A stretch of DNA of 64,000 nt, taken from contig JABTUA010000001.1 in assembly GCA_015075635.1 (NCBI GenBank), positions 2,976,001 through 3,040,000 on the forward strand. The letters are read 5' to 3'. Made by a program: the position numbers and the translations under genes. This document shows, piece by piece, positions 43,793 through 52,225 of this stretch. Origin of the DNA: Polyangiaceae bacterium (GTDB lineage: Bacteria > Myxococcota_A > Polyangia > Polyangiales > Polyangiaceae). The notes beneath the pieces were generated by a model. The model saw nothing but the letters and a program-made list of their open reading frames with translations. It had not been told where the DNA came from and searched no databases. The first letter of the stretch is position 1; the number at the start of each line of letters is the position of its first letter.

Positions 43793-46381
43793 TCATGGCG
43801 TTGGCAGCTCCATTGCACGCAGGAAGAGCTGCTTGCGCTGCTCCTCGACCCGCCGCGCGAGGCCCGGATCTCCAACGCCTGCGCGCTGCGCCTTCTCAAT
43901 CGCGGTCATGGCCCGCGTGGCCTGGCCAGCCCTGCTGGCAGCGTCGGCCAGCTTCAGCCACAGGCCCACGGTACTGACCCGCTGGGCAGCCGTTGCGTAG
44001 TGGTCCGCCGCTGCGGCCCATTCCTGGCGCCCGCTGAGCACGTCGCCGACGAGAGAATGGGCATCAGCGCAGGTCTCCGCTTGCGAACAAGCCGTGCCAG
44101 TGTAGGCGCGGATCGCCGCCCCGAGCTCCGTCGCCGGAACCGCCGCAGCCGCGGCGCGGAGCCGCGCCGCCAGGCAGGGCAGAGGCCCCCGGCAGGTAGC
44201 ACACGCCACCGCGAGGCCACGCTCCGCGTCTTGCGCACGGCCCCGCAGCACGAGCGCGCGGCCTTTCAGGATGGGCGCGTCACACGACCGCGGATCGACC
44301 CGCGCAGCGGTCTCCGCGAGCCCCTCGACGAGGGTCAAGCAGTCGGCTCGCTGGGACTCAGTGCATGGCGCCGCACCGACTTCGGCGCGGTCGAGGCGGT
44401 CGAAGCCCTTGGCCACTACCGCGGGCGCAAAATCGCGCTGCCTGTCGAGCGCCGCGTCGAATAGCTGGCTGCGCAACTCGAAATCTGACGCGGGGACGAA
44501 CTTCCCGCACCAGTAGAAGAACTGCGCGCCAATGTTGCCCTCCGGCGCAGCGCGGTCGAGCTCTTCGGGCTCCCGGCTCCAGCGCACTGCGAGCTGCGCA
44601 GCGTAGCCGACCAGATCCTTGTCAGCCTCGAGCGCAATTCGCATCTCCATGAACGCCTGCAGCTTCGCCCCTCGCGCCGCGAGGATCTCGGCCAGCACGA
44701 AGTGTGCTCGGGCGTTGGTCGGGTCCCTCTCCAGAGCTCGGGCGATCCAGGGAAGCGCGTCCGCTCCGCGCACGCGTCTTGCGGCGATCGCGCCGAGCAA
44801 AGGGAAATGAGGGTCCGCGGGATGCCGCCGCATGGCCTGCGCTAGGCGGCGGTGAAACGCATGCAGCGAGTCTGGGTCTGAAATGGGCTTCGCGTTCAGG
44901 GCCGCGCCGAGCTCGGTGCGCTCCGACGCTGCAGAGTGGGTGGGCCCGAGCAGCACCGCCAGCACCGCAACCGCGCCTGTCCCAGCAACCGCCACCGCGG
45001 GCAGCCGGCGCCGAAGGCGCGAGCTCGGGTCCGTCGCGTTCGACGGCGCAGCCGCGCGCGCTGGCGTCCACAGCGAGCCGAGCGCGGCCGAGAGCGCAAT
45101 CATCACTGCTGGGACCTCGAGCGCCAAGTCCGCGAGGTTCTGGAGCAGCACGACGAGGACGCCCACGATCGCCGCCACCGCGGCCCTGTTCGTACGCAGC
45201 CTGAGGCGGGCGGGACGGAAGTGCCAAACGAATAGCGCCAAGGCGAGCGCGGCGACGAGCAAACCCCATTCGGCCACCCACTGCACGACGAAATTCTCCG
45301 GATGGCTGTAGAGCACCCGGCCTCCTCGGGAGTTGTACGCCGGGAATACGGTCTCGAACGCGCCGCGCCCGACGCCTAGCCACAGGTGGTCCGAAAGCAA
45401 CGGCTTCGACCAACCGAGCAAGCGCAGTTTCTCGGCGCTCGTATCGCCAAGCTCCTGCCAGGTTGCCTCACTGGCGCCGAGGATGGCCAGGAGCGCGCCA
45501 CCGGCGACTGCCAGCGCGATGCCAGCAGCGCGGCGACGACCGCCGACGGCCTTGGCCTGATTGCCCCGGAAGACCCGCACCGCCACCGCCAGCGCAATCG
45601 CGCCCAAGCCGAGGCCGAGCACCCCACCGCGCGAAGCAGCGAGGAGCGACACAGCAACGACGACGGCAATCCCGGCGAACACCCAGCCGTCGGGTGGAAG
45701 CGGTCGCTCGGCGCGAGAGGAGCGGTGCGTCAGCAGAAACCCCATGCCGCATAGCGCGCCTAGGTTCAGGTACCCGGACAGGTTGTTGGGGTTCAGGAGC
45801 GGCGCAATGCCCCAGCGAGGCACCGCAGCCCTGGGGACGTAGACTCCGAAGTAGGCCTTGGCGCCGATTACACCGTGGATCACGGTCACGAGAGACACGA
45901 CCACCGCGGCGGCGAAGACCAACAGAGGGCCCCAGTTGCGCCCGTTGCGCCGCCCAACGGTGTAGGCCAGAGTGAACACCGCGGCGTAGGTCACCCATTT
46001 CAGCGCTTCGACCGCGGAGGCACCCGGGTCGAGGGAGATCGATGCCAGCCTGGGCGCCGCCACCTCGAGCGGCTTGAGGGCACGCACCCAGATGTCTGCG
46101 TTGTGCGGCGCAATAGCGCCCAGGAGCTTCGTGGGCAGTGGGATCGCCTGGGCGGCGCTCCACGCGGCTAGCCCGAGCAAGACAAGCGCCGGCGACGGCA
46201 GCTCCGGGCCCTCTCGTCGATGGCTCCAGAGCACCCAGGCCGTGGCGGCGACCGTGGCGAGCGCCACGACCACCAGCACCGAAGTGTGCACCGTGCCCAC
46301 CGCCAGCACCGACCCCATCACGACCGCTGCCAGCGCTGCGGGGGCGTATGGGCTCACCGAGTGCCGACGGTCGTGATCCAT
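43793..46381 (-). CDS. O-antigen ligase/polymerase (Wzy_C) fused to TPR-like C-terminus
   Basis: The protein is 862 aa from the ATG of MDHDRRHSVSPYAPAALAAV. The N-terminal ~470 residues hold about 12 helices and the Wzy_C/WaaL loop (GVGRGAFETVFPAYNSRG and LYSHPENFVVQWVAEWG, with the conserved His). The remaining ~350 residues are Ala/Arg-rich helical repeats (WIARALERDPTNARAHFVLAE and similar) like TPRs, probably facing the periplasm. It would polymerise or ligate glycan. It is a second polymerase-type protein besides that at 16355. Confidence 0.8.
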   Translation of the reverse strand: MDHDRRHSVSPYAPAALAAVVMGSVLAVGTVHTSVLVVVALATVAATAWVLWSHRREGPELPSPALVLLGLAAWSAAQAIPLPTKLLGAIAPHNADIWVRALKPLEVAAPRLASISLDPGASAVEALKWVTYAAVFTLAYTVGRRNGRNWGPLLVFAAAVVVSLVTVIHGVIGAKAYFGVYVPRAAVPRWGIAPLLNPNNLSGYLNLGALCGMGFLLTHRSSRAERPLPPDGWVFAGIAVVVAVSLLAASRGGVLGLGLGAIALAVAVRVFRGNQAKAVGGRRRAAGIALAVAGGALLAILGASEATWQELGDTSAEKLRLLGWSKPLLSDHLWLGVGRGAFETVFPAYNSRGGRVLYSHPENFVVQWVAEWGLLVAALALALFVWHFRPARLRLRTNRAAVAAIVGVLVVLLQNLADLALEVPAVMIALSAALGSLWTPARAAAPSNATDPSSRLRRRLPAVAVAGTGAVAVLAVLLGPTHSAASERTELGAALNAKPISDPDSLHAFHRRLAQAMRRHPADPHFPLLGAIAARRVRGADALPWIARALERDPTNARAHFVLAEILAARGAKLQAFMEMRIALEADKDLVGYAAQLAVRWSREPEELDRAAPEGNIGAQFFYWCGKFVPASDFELRSQLFDAALDRQRDFAPAVVAKGFDRLDRAEVGAAPCTESQRADCLTLVEGLAETAARVDPRSCDAPILKGRALVLRGRAQDAERGLAVACATCRGPLPCLAARLRAAAAAVPATELGAAIRAYTGTACSQAETCADAHSLVGDVLSGRQEWAAAADHYATAAQRVSTVGLWLKLADAASRAGQATRAMTAIEKAQRAGVGDPGLARRVEEQRKQLFLRAMELPTP

Positions 46382-46460
46382 TTCGCGGGTGGCCCGCACC
46401 CGCGAACGCATCGGCGGGAGGCGAGTGCTCAGGTTCGTCGAGTGCGCGAGGCGGCGCCGA

Positions 46461-49400
46461 TCACCAGAGGATCCAAATTCTGCCGGGGTTGGTGGCGAAC
46501 TTATTGGTCTCACCGATGGCAATATCGGCAAAACCATCCCCGTCCATGTCCTTGATGGCGTTGCTGAGCGGTGACGCTCCGCCCGCCGTCAGCGCGGCCG
46601 GAGTCGGAAGCGCGATATCGGCGACGCTGACCACGTCAACGGTGCCGCCCGCCGCTGCCTGGGCGGACTCCCCGCTGACGAAGTAGATCTTCGGCTTCGC
46701 ACCGTTCTCGGTCAGCGACCCAATAACGACGTCGCCCATCGGTCCGTTGATGAAGTTGCCGACGACCGCCGTGCCGGAGAACCCGCTGCCCAGCGTCATG
46801 TACCCAAAGGCGTCGAGGATGTTTGTCGCAGCCGAGTTCGAGTAGGTCGCGTGGCCGGCGCCGGGCGGGGTCGGCAAGCCAAACGGGTTGTTGGCGCCAC
46901 CCAAGAAAATGTGGGCGCGCTGCGGCGCCGAGCCGGTGTACGAGGGCTCCCCCGCCGTGATCGCGGGCCCGCTCGCAGTGACTCCGAGGAGCTTGAGGGA
47001 CGTACCGAGACGCCCTTGCCCGGGCGTTCCGTAGCTGGAGTCCGCGGCGGACGCCGCGATGAACCCGCTCGGAGCCGCCTGCCCTTTGAATGCGAACAGC
47101 TTGTTGGCCTCAGGGCCGGCGGAAGCCACTACCAGCGACTTCCCCGCTCCCGTGTAGAGCTGACCCGCTCCCAGGACCGATTCTCCGAACCAGGCGAACT
47201 TCGTTGGCAGGGGATTCGGGCCCTCGATTCCGATGGCCCGGGTCCCGAAGTCCTCCTTGGTCACTGTTCCACCGAGACTGACGGTGGCCGGGAAAGTCTG
47301 CCCACTGGCCACACCGCGAACGATGACGACCATGCCATAGCCGCCGTCGTAGCGCGGGGCACCGATGGCGAAGTCGTCGTTCCCGTCGTTATCGAAGTCG
47401 CCCAGGCGCGCCACCGACCAGCCGAACTGCGAACCGGCCCACTTCGCGTTAGATGCCACCACCGGCGTCACGACATAGTCGGCAAGCGGAACCACCGCGG
47501 GCCACGTGTCGCGTCCCTTGTAGATGTAGACCTTTCCAGTTCCGTCGAACGGGGCGCCGACCGCGATGTCCTCTTTGCCGTCGTGATCGATGTCACCGAT
47601 GAACGCCACCGAGGAGCCGAAGTCGGCGGTGCCACCAGCCAAACGAACACTGGGAGTGTTCGCATAACCGGACGCCGCTCCGAAGTAGATGTACGCCGAC
47701 GCGCCAGCGACGGTGCCCACCACCAGGTCCGAAAGCTGGTCGCCGTTGACGCTGGCGAACCCGTCCAGCGCGAAGCCGAATCCGTGTTGGTTCGCCATGC
47801 CATTCGGGTTATCCAAGACCAGCGAGTTGAAGGTCGCTTTGGTCGCCGCAGACGTTGCCAGGAAAGCGCCCTGGTTCCCGGCGGCGTCCGTGGCGGCTAC
47901 GGCGAAGTAGTAGGTGGTCTCGATCAGCTGATCCGCAATGTCTATGCCGTCAGCGGCGCCCGGCGCCGCGGGCGCGCCGGTGTACGGAACGTCGACGGCG
48001 GCGTCGAACTGCGCCTGCGTGGTGATTGGGTTCTTCGAGACGCGAACCTTGTAGCCGCCTGCCGCTTGACCGCCGTCCGACGGCGCGGTCCAGGCCAGGT
48101 GGAAGGTCGTTTGGCGGCGACTTTTCACGCTGGCGACCAGTGCTGCCGGAGCACCCGGGACTACCGTGTCGACTGGAACGGTGATGATGGCGGTGCCCAC
48201 TCCTTTGCCAGCGACATTGTTGGTCTCGGCCTTGAGCTGCACGGGGGCGGTCGCGTCAGCGATGGTCACGTTCGAGAGGGTCGCAGCGCCCGTTCCGTCG
48301 ATTGTCACCGTGCCGCTCGGCAGCGGCGTGCCGTTGACCGAGAACGTGACTTGGCACGGACAGGCCGGGTTTCCAGCCAGATCCGTCTGCACCTTCAGCG
48401 TTCCCTGCCACCCTGGGGTCGAAGCGTCAGCGTCAGCCGTGGGATTGCCCGCGACGGAGTTCAGCTTGGAGGTCGCCGTGGGCGTGGTCCACGAAATGAC
48501 CGGAGGACTCCCCACGGTCACCTGACAGGCACCTGGGAGCACCCCCGTATTGCCGGACGGTTCTTTGACGCTCGCGGTGACGGCGCTCACTCCCAACGGA
48601 AACTGCACGGCGCTGACCTGAGTGAGGTTGCCAGCGATGAGGGTCGTCCCCTGGTAGTTGACCCCGGATTGTCCTTGCGGGGTCACCGTGAGAGTCACGG
48701 GCACGAGCTGCGTGTTCAAGAACACATCCTCGATGACCGCGGAGCTCCCGATGTAGCTCTTGCCGCACAAGTCCACTGGAGTCTTCACGCTCAAGGTGGG
48801 CAGAATCGAATCGACCCAGACGTCCACGAGAGGGCTCTGTCCGGTCTCGCCGCTGGCGGTCACGTCGACCCGCAGCTCGGTCGCGGTCTTCAGCGCGAAA
48901 GTGGCGGCGTCGAAAGCACTCTCGTCGAGTGTGGCGTTGGTGAACTTCGCAACGAATCCGAGCCCATTGGGACAGCCGTCGCTAGTGGTCGCTGCAGTGA
49001 AGGTCGTCGTGGTCGCCTTCTGCTGGAGTGCGCCGCCCTTCATGCCCACGAAGAGGGCGGCGGTTCCGCTCGACTGATCGGTGCACGCGGTCACGGTGTA
49101 CTGCGCACCTGGAGCCGCGGCGTCGAGATCTTTGCGCTTCGACGTGGCTGAGGCGGCCAAGATGTGTGTGTCGACGTCGTTACCAGTACCGTCAACCGGA
49201 TCAACGATCTGAACGGACGGCGTGGTCGATGTGCACGTGACGCCTTGCACCGTCTGCTTGGTCGGGTTTCCCGCGTCATCGAGAAGCGTGACGTTGAGGT
49301 CGAAGGGCGCACCACCGGGGCAGTCGAAGACGACGCATGCGCCGTCGCCGCCGCTCGCGCCTCCGCCCTTCGTCGCAGGCGCGGACGTCGGCGACGAAGT

Positions 49401-50375
49401 GCCCACCGCAGCTCGGAAGTTCGCCTGACCCGGGCCGAGGCTCGCCGGGAGATCCAGAGCGTCCGCCGAGGTCGTCGCGCCGCAGACCTTGATCTGCAGC
49501 CCTGCTTTGACTGCGTCGGCGTCGTCATTCGGCCCAAAATGGGCGCCGTCCGACAAGTTGACCGTCAAGTTGGGTGGGGTGGTGTCGACGGTGTACGTCT
49601 TGTCTGCCGACTGGGTCACGACCCCGGACGTCGTCTTGCACCTGGCGAAGGCTTTGTGATCACCGTCCGGCGTCAGTGTCACAGCCGGGAAGTCCGCCAC
49701 TCCGCCCGCGGCGGGAGCGACCAAGCCGATGGTCGCGCCATCGACGTAGAGCTCGACTTGGTTGGCGTTCGTCGTAACCTTGAACGGAGTCTGGTACGGC
49801 GCGCCATCCGCGCTGGCCCGGTCGCCACCGTTTGCAAGGGGCACCCCATTGAGCTTGGGGTGAGTTGCGGTGATGTCCGGGACGGCAACCTCGCAAGTGG
49901 GAAGGCCTCCGCACGTGACCGTCACTGAGATCGACCCGTTGCAGGATGGATCCGTGCCAACGCTGACCTCCAGCGTGGTGTCCGCATTTGGGTCGAGAGC
50001 GACACCCGTAAACGTGATCTTTCCGCCGGATACACTTCCGGTCGCGACTTGGGTTCCGTCTGCCCGAAGCACGGCGGCGCTCCCGGATGGCGCGTCGGTC
50101 GAGACCGTGACGTCGGTGGAGAAGCCGTTGGAACAGTTCTTGTCGTTGTCGTCCGCCTCCGTCAACGTCTGCCCGCTCGTCGGCTTGCTGAACGTTACGG
50201 TCGTACACATGGATGCGTCCCCTCCCGTGCCGCCCGTTCCTCCGGTCCCTCCGATCCCGCCGGTCCCGCCGGTCCCGGAACCTCCTCCACCTTCTTCCCC
50301 GTCACCGCAACCGGAGAATGCCAACGTAGAAGTCAGACCCACTGCTGCGAGGACGTACCAAAAGCGCTGCATCAT
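46461..50375 (-). CDS. Very large lipoprotein with Ig/Fn3-like and FG-GAP repeats
   Basis: The protein is 1304 aa. The ATG follows GAGAGGG; a GTG one codon earlier is possible. Lipobox LAFSGC precedes a Gly/Thr-rich linker. Residues ~55-750 are repeated Ig-like beta modules (for example PNLTVNLSDGAHFGPNDD), then a fibronectin III module (~750-870, TFHLAWTAPSDGGQAAGGYK). FG-GAP beta-propeller repeats follow, such as FGSSVAFIGDIDHDGKEDIA and FGWSVARLGDFDNDGNDDFA. It is probably a cell-surface adhesion or recognition protein. It lies between the ligase and the lasso operon, divergent from the latter. Confidence 0.78.
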   Translation of the reverse strand: MMQRFWYVLAAVGLTSTLAFSGCGDGEEGGGGSGTGGTGGIGGTGGTGGTGGDASMCTTVTFSKPTSGQTLTEADDNDKNCSNGFSTDVTVSTDAPSGSAAVLRADGTQVATGSVSGGKITFTGVALDPNADTTLEVSVGTDPSCNGSISVTVTCGGLPTCEVAVPDITATHPKLNGVPLANGGDRASADGAPYQTPFKVTTNANQVELYVDGATIGLVAPAAGGVADFPAVTLTPDGDHKAFARCKTTSGVVTQSADKTYTVDTTPPNLTVNLSDGAHFGPNDDADAVKAGLQIKVCGATTSADALDLPASLGPGQANFRAAVGTSSPTSAPATKGGGASGGDGACVVFDCPGGAPFDLNVTLLDDAGNPTKQTVQGVTCTSTTPSVQIVDPVDGTGNDVDTHILAASATSKRKDLDAAAPGAQYTVTACTDQSSGTAALFVGMKGGALQQKATTTTFTAATTSDGCPNGLGFVAKFTNATLDESAFDAATFALKTATELRVDVTASGETGQSPLVDVWVDSILPTLSVKTPVDLCGKSYIGSSAVIEDVFLNTQLVPVTLTVTPQGQSGVNYQGTTLIAGNLTQVSAVQFPLGVSAVTASVKEPSGNTGVLPGACQVTVGSPPVISWTTPTATSKLNSVAGNPTADADASTPGWQGTLKVQTDLAGNPACPCQVTFSVNGTPLPSGTVTIDGTGAATLSNVTIADATAPVQLKAETNNVAGKGVGTAIITVPVDTVVPGAPAALVASVKSRRQTTFHLAWTAPSDGGQAAGGYKVRVSKNPITTQAQFDAAVDVPYTGAPAAPGAADGIDIADQLIETTYYFAVAATDAAGNQGAFLATSAATKATFNSLVLDNPNGMANQHGFGFALDGFASVNGDQLSDLVVGTVAGASAYIYFGAASGYANTPSVRLAGGTADFGSSVAFIGDIDHDGKEDIAVGAPFDGTGKVYIYKGRDTWPAVVPLADYVVTPVVASNAKWAGSQFGWSVARLGDFDNDGNDDFAIGAPRYDGGYGMVVIVRGVASGQTFPATVSLGGTVTKEDFGTRAIGIEGPNPLPTKFAWFGESVLGAGQLYTGAGKSLVVASAGPEANKLFAFKGQAAPSGFIAASAADSSYGTPGQGRLGTSLKLLGVTASGPAITAGEPSYTGSAPQRAHIFLGGANNPFGLPTPPGAGHATYSNSAATNILDAFGYMTLGSGFSGTAVVGNFINGPMGDVVIGSLTENGAKPKIYFVSGESAQAAAGGTVDVVSVADIALPTPAALTAGGASPLSNAIKDMDGDGFADIAIGETNKFATNPGRIWILW

Positions 50376-50378
50376 CAC

Positions 50379-50564
50379 CCTCTCCCAAGGATTTCGGGCA
50401 GTATAGAGGGAGTGCCCAGCGTGTCCAGGTGCGCGGGACGGGGCGGAGATTCAACGCGGAATTCGGGCAGAAGAGGCGTTGAACCGACGCCCGAGCGCCG
50501 CACCCAAAACCGGACGCGCCGCTCGTCTGGACCCTACTAGCCGAGTTGACCATACTCTAGGCTC
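50379..50564. promoter_or_regulatory. Intergenic promoter region of the RiPP operon
   Basis: These 186 bp lie between the divergent large lipoprotein and the first RiPP gene and hold no other open frame of note. A TTGACC element lies at 50546-50551 but is too near the start codon for a normal -35 box. The operon promoter must be here or be unusual. Confidence 0.35.
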
Positions 50565-50849
50565 ATGGGGCCGACCCTGAACAGAGTCACCATCCCTGAA
50601 GACGTCGTGAGCGAGATCCTCGATGGCCAGGCCGTGGTGCTGAACCTGCGAACGGGCTGCTACCACACGCTGAACGCCTCGGGGACGAGGCTTTGGGAGC
50701 TCCTGGAGCGAGATGGTGACGTCGAAACGGCCACGCAGACCCTACTTGCGGAATACGACACCTCCGAGGAGACGCTCCGGGCAGACGTCGACAAGGTGCT
50801 CTCCGAGCTTCAGGAGCGGGGTCTGGTACTAGGGGGCGCGGCCGGATGA
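50565..50849 (+). CDS. PqqD-like RiPP recognition element (lasso B1)
   Basis: The protein is 94 aa. The PqqD/RRE winged-helix pattern is clear: a three-strand start (VVSEILDGQAVVLNLRTGCY), then HTLNASGTRLWELLERDGDV and a helical end VDKVLSELQERGLV. RREs bind the leader of the precursor and hand it to the peptidase. The stop overlaps the next gene by ATGA. The strong resemblance to stand-alone B1 proteins of lasso clusters, plus its neighbour order, sets the role. Confidence 0.9.
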   Translation: MGPTLNRVTIPEDVVSEILDGQAVVLNLRTGCYHTLNASGTRLWELLERDGDVETATQTLLAEYDTSEETLRADVDKVLSELQERGLVLGGAAG

Positions 50850-51298
50850 GCGTCTGCTCCAAACTCAGCACACTCGCCCGACTCTCGCCCCGCGAGCGCC
50901 GGGCGGTGGTGCGCATGGCGCCCGCCGCGCTGGTGGTGAGCGCCGGGCTTGGGCGGATCCCGGTCACTAGTTTGCTCCGGCTCCTCGGGCTCCGGGCCGA
51001 GTTTCAGGCTAGACCGAACGCCGCCGACCAGGCACAGGCGATCCGGAACGCTTCCTTTGCCGTGGGCATCTGGGCCCGGAACTGGCCGGGAATGAGCAGC
51101 TGCCTCCCGCGAGCGCTCGTGCTCACGCACGCGCTGAGAGCACACGGAGCCGTGTTGCGCATCGGCGTGGCGCGAGGCGCAAGCCAAGAGGTGGCTGCGC
51201 ACGCGTGGGTCGATGTGGATGGTAGGTCCCTGGATGGCCCGTCGGCTGCGGACGCGCCTCGGGTGTTCCTGCCGCTGCGACACGCCGGCTGTCGATGA
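50846..51298 (+). CDS. Lasso-type leader peptidase (B2, transglutaminase-like)
   Basis: The protein is 150 aa with the Transglut_core3 fold. Catalytic Cys86 is in MSSCLPRALVL, His119 and Asp123 in AAHAWVDVDG. Length fits stand-alone B2 proteins (~140-160 aa). With the RRE it cleaves the precursor leader, typically after the residue following a conserved Thr. It overlaps both neighbours by ATGA, so B1, B2 and the kinase are translationally coupled. Confidence 0.9.
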   Translation: MSVCSKLSTLARLSPRERRAVVRMAPAALVVSAGLGRIPVTSLLRLLGLRAEFQARPNAADQAQAIRNASFAVGIWARNWPGMSSCLPRALVLTHALRAHGAVLRIGVARGASQEVAAHAWVDVDGRSLDGPSAADAPRVFLPLRHAGCR

Positions 51299-52224
51299 CC
51301 GCCCAGTACCTGCTGCACGGCCTGGTAATCGAGTCCGAGCTCCGATTGCCGGCCCGATCTCCCGATGAGAGGGCGCCGCCCCAGCTGCGCGTCGTTCTTG
51401 GGGGGCCGCCGCCTGGACCTGAGGCACCCGGCGAGGGCGAGATCGTCGCAGAGATGCCCGCTTACGGGTACGCGGCCGTCCGAAACGGCGACATTCTGCG
51501 CTGTTGGTTCTCTGACCTCGCGGAATTCGCCATCAACACCGCCAACGCTGAGGTGCGCGTAGGTATCTCACCCGGGTGCGACCGCGAGCTCGCGTCGCTG
51601 CTGCTCGCCGGGACGGTGTTGTCGCTGGTGCTTGCGCTACGTCACGAGACTGTGCTGCACGCGAGCGCGGTTCGACACCAGGGCATGACGCTAGCATTCG
51701 TCGGAGACGAAGGAAGGGGAAAAAGCACGCTTGCGACCCTGCTCTGCGCAGACGGCGCTGAGCTCGTGACCGACGACGTCCTGCGCTTCGAGGTCAAAGG
51801 CAACGATGTCCACTGGTACAGTGGAACCAACGAGCTCAGGCTGCGCCGCCAGGCCTGGCCGCTCGCGTCGAACCTGCCCTACCCAAGCAGCCCCACGAGT
51901 GACGGGAGGCTTCGGCTGGACCTTGCGTCCCGCTGCGCGCCCACGCGCGGAAAGCTGGACGCGATCATCCTACCCCGGCCTGACACCGCTCTTACACAGC
52001 TCGAGTCGCGTGTCGTGTCCGCCCCAGACGCACTCCTCGCGCTAGCGTTCTCCCCACGGCTGCGTGGGCTGTGCGACATCCCGGCGCTGCGCAGACAGTT
52101 TCACGCGCTCGGGGCGTTAGTGCGCCGCGTGCCGGTCCTAGATGTGGCGCTTCCCTGGGGGCCTCCTTTTGCCGAGCAGCTATCGGCGGAGCTCTGCGCC
52201 GTCGCTCGCGCGGGGTCCCGCTGA
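51295..52224 (+). CDS. HPr-kinase-like protein, candidate lasso peptide kinase
   Basis: The protein is 309 aa. Walker A GDEGRGKST lies at residues 137-145 and ELVTDDVLRF at 157-166 supplies the paired Asp of HprK/P. The N-terminal half (residues 1-110) is unlike HPr kinase and rather resembles the extra domain of RiPP-associated kinases. Homologues in paeninodin-type clusters phosphorylate a Ser of the lasso precursor. Here the core has two serines (S44, S47). Substrate assignment is inference from context. Confidence 0.75.
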   Translation: MTAQYLLHGLVIESELRLPARSPDERAPPQLRVVLGGPPPGPEAPGEGEIVAEMPAYGYAAVRNGDILRCWFSDLAEFAINTANAEVRVGISPGCDRELASLLLAGTVLSLVLALRHETVLHASAVRHQGMTLAFVGDEGRGKSTLATLLCADGAELVTDDVLRFEVKGNDVHWYSGTNELRLRRQAWPLASNLPYPSSPTSDGRLRLDLASRCAPTRGKLDAIILPRPDTALTQLESRVVSAPDALLALAFSPRLRGLCDIPALRRQFHALGALVRRVPVLDVALPWGPPFAEQLSAELCAVARAGSR

Positions 52225-52225
52225 G

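Noticed and set aside
46851..49151. 766-codon plus-strand open frame antisense to the large lipoprotein
   Set aside because: Arg/Gly/Val-rich, no domain or ribosome-binding site, and the opposite strand has clear FG-GAP repeats.
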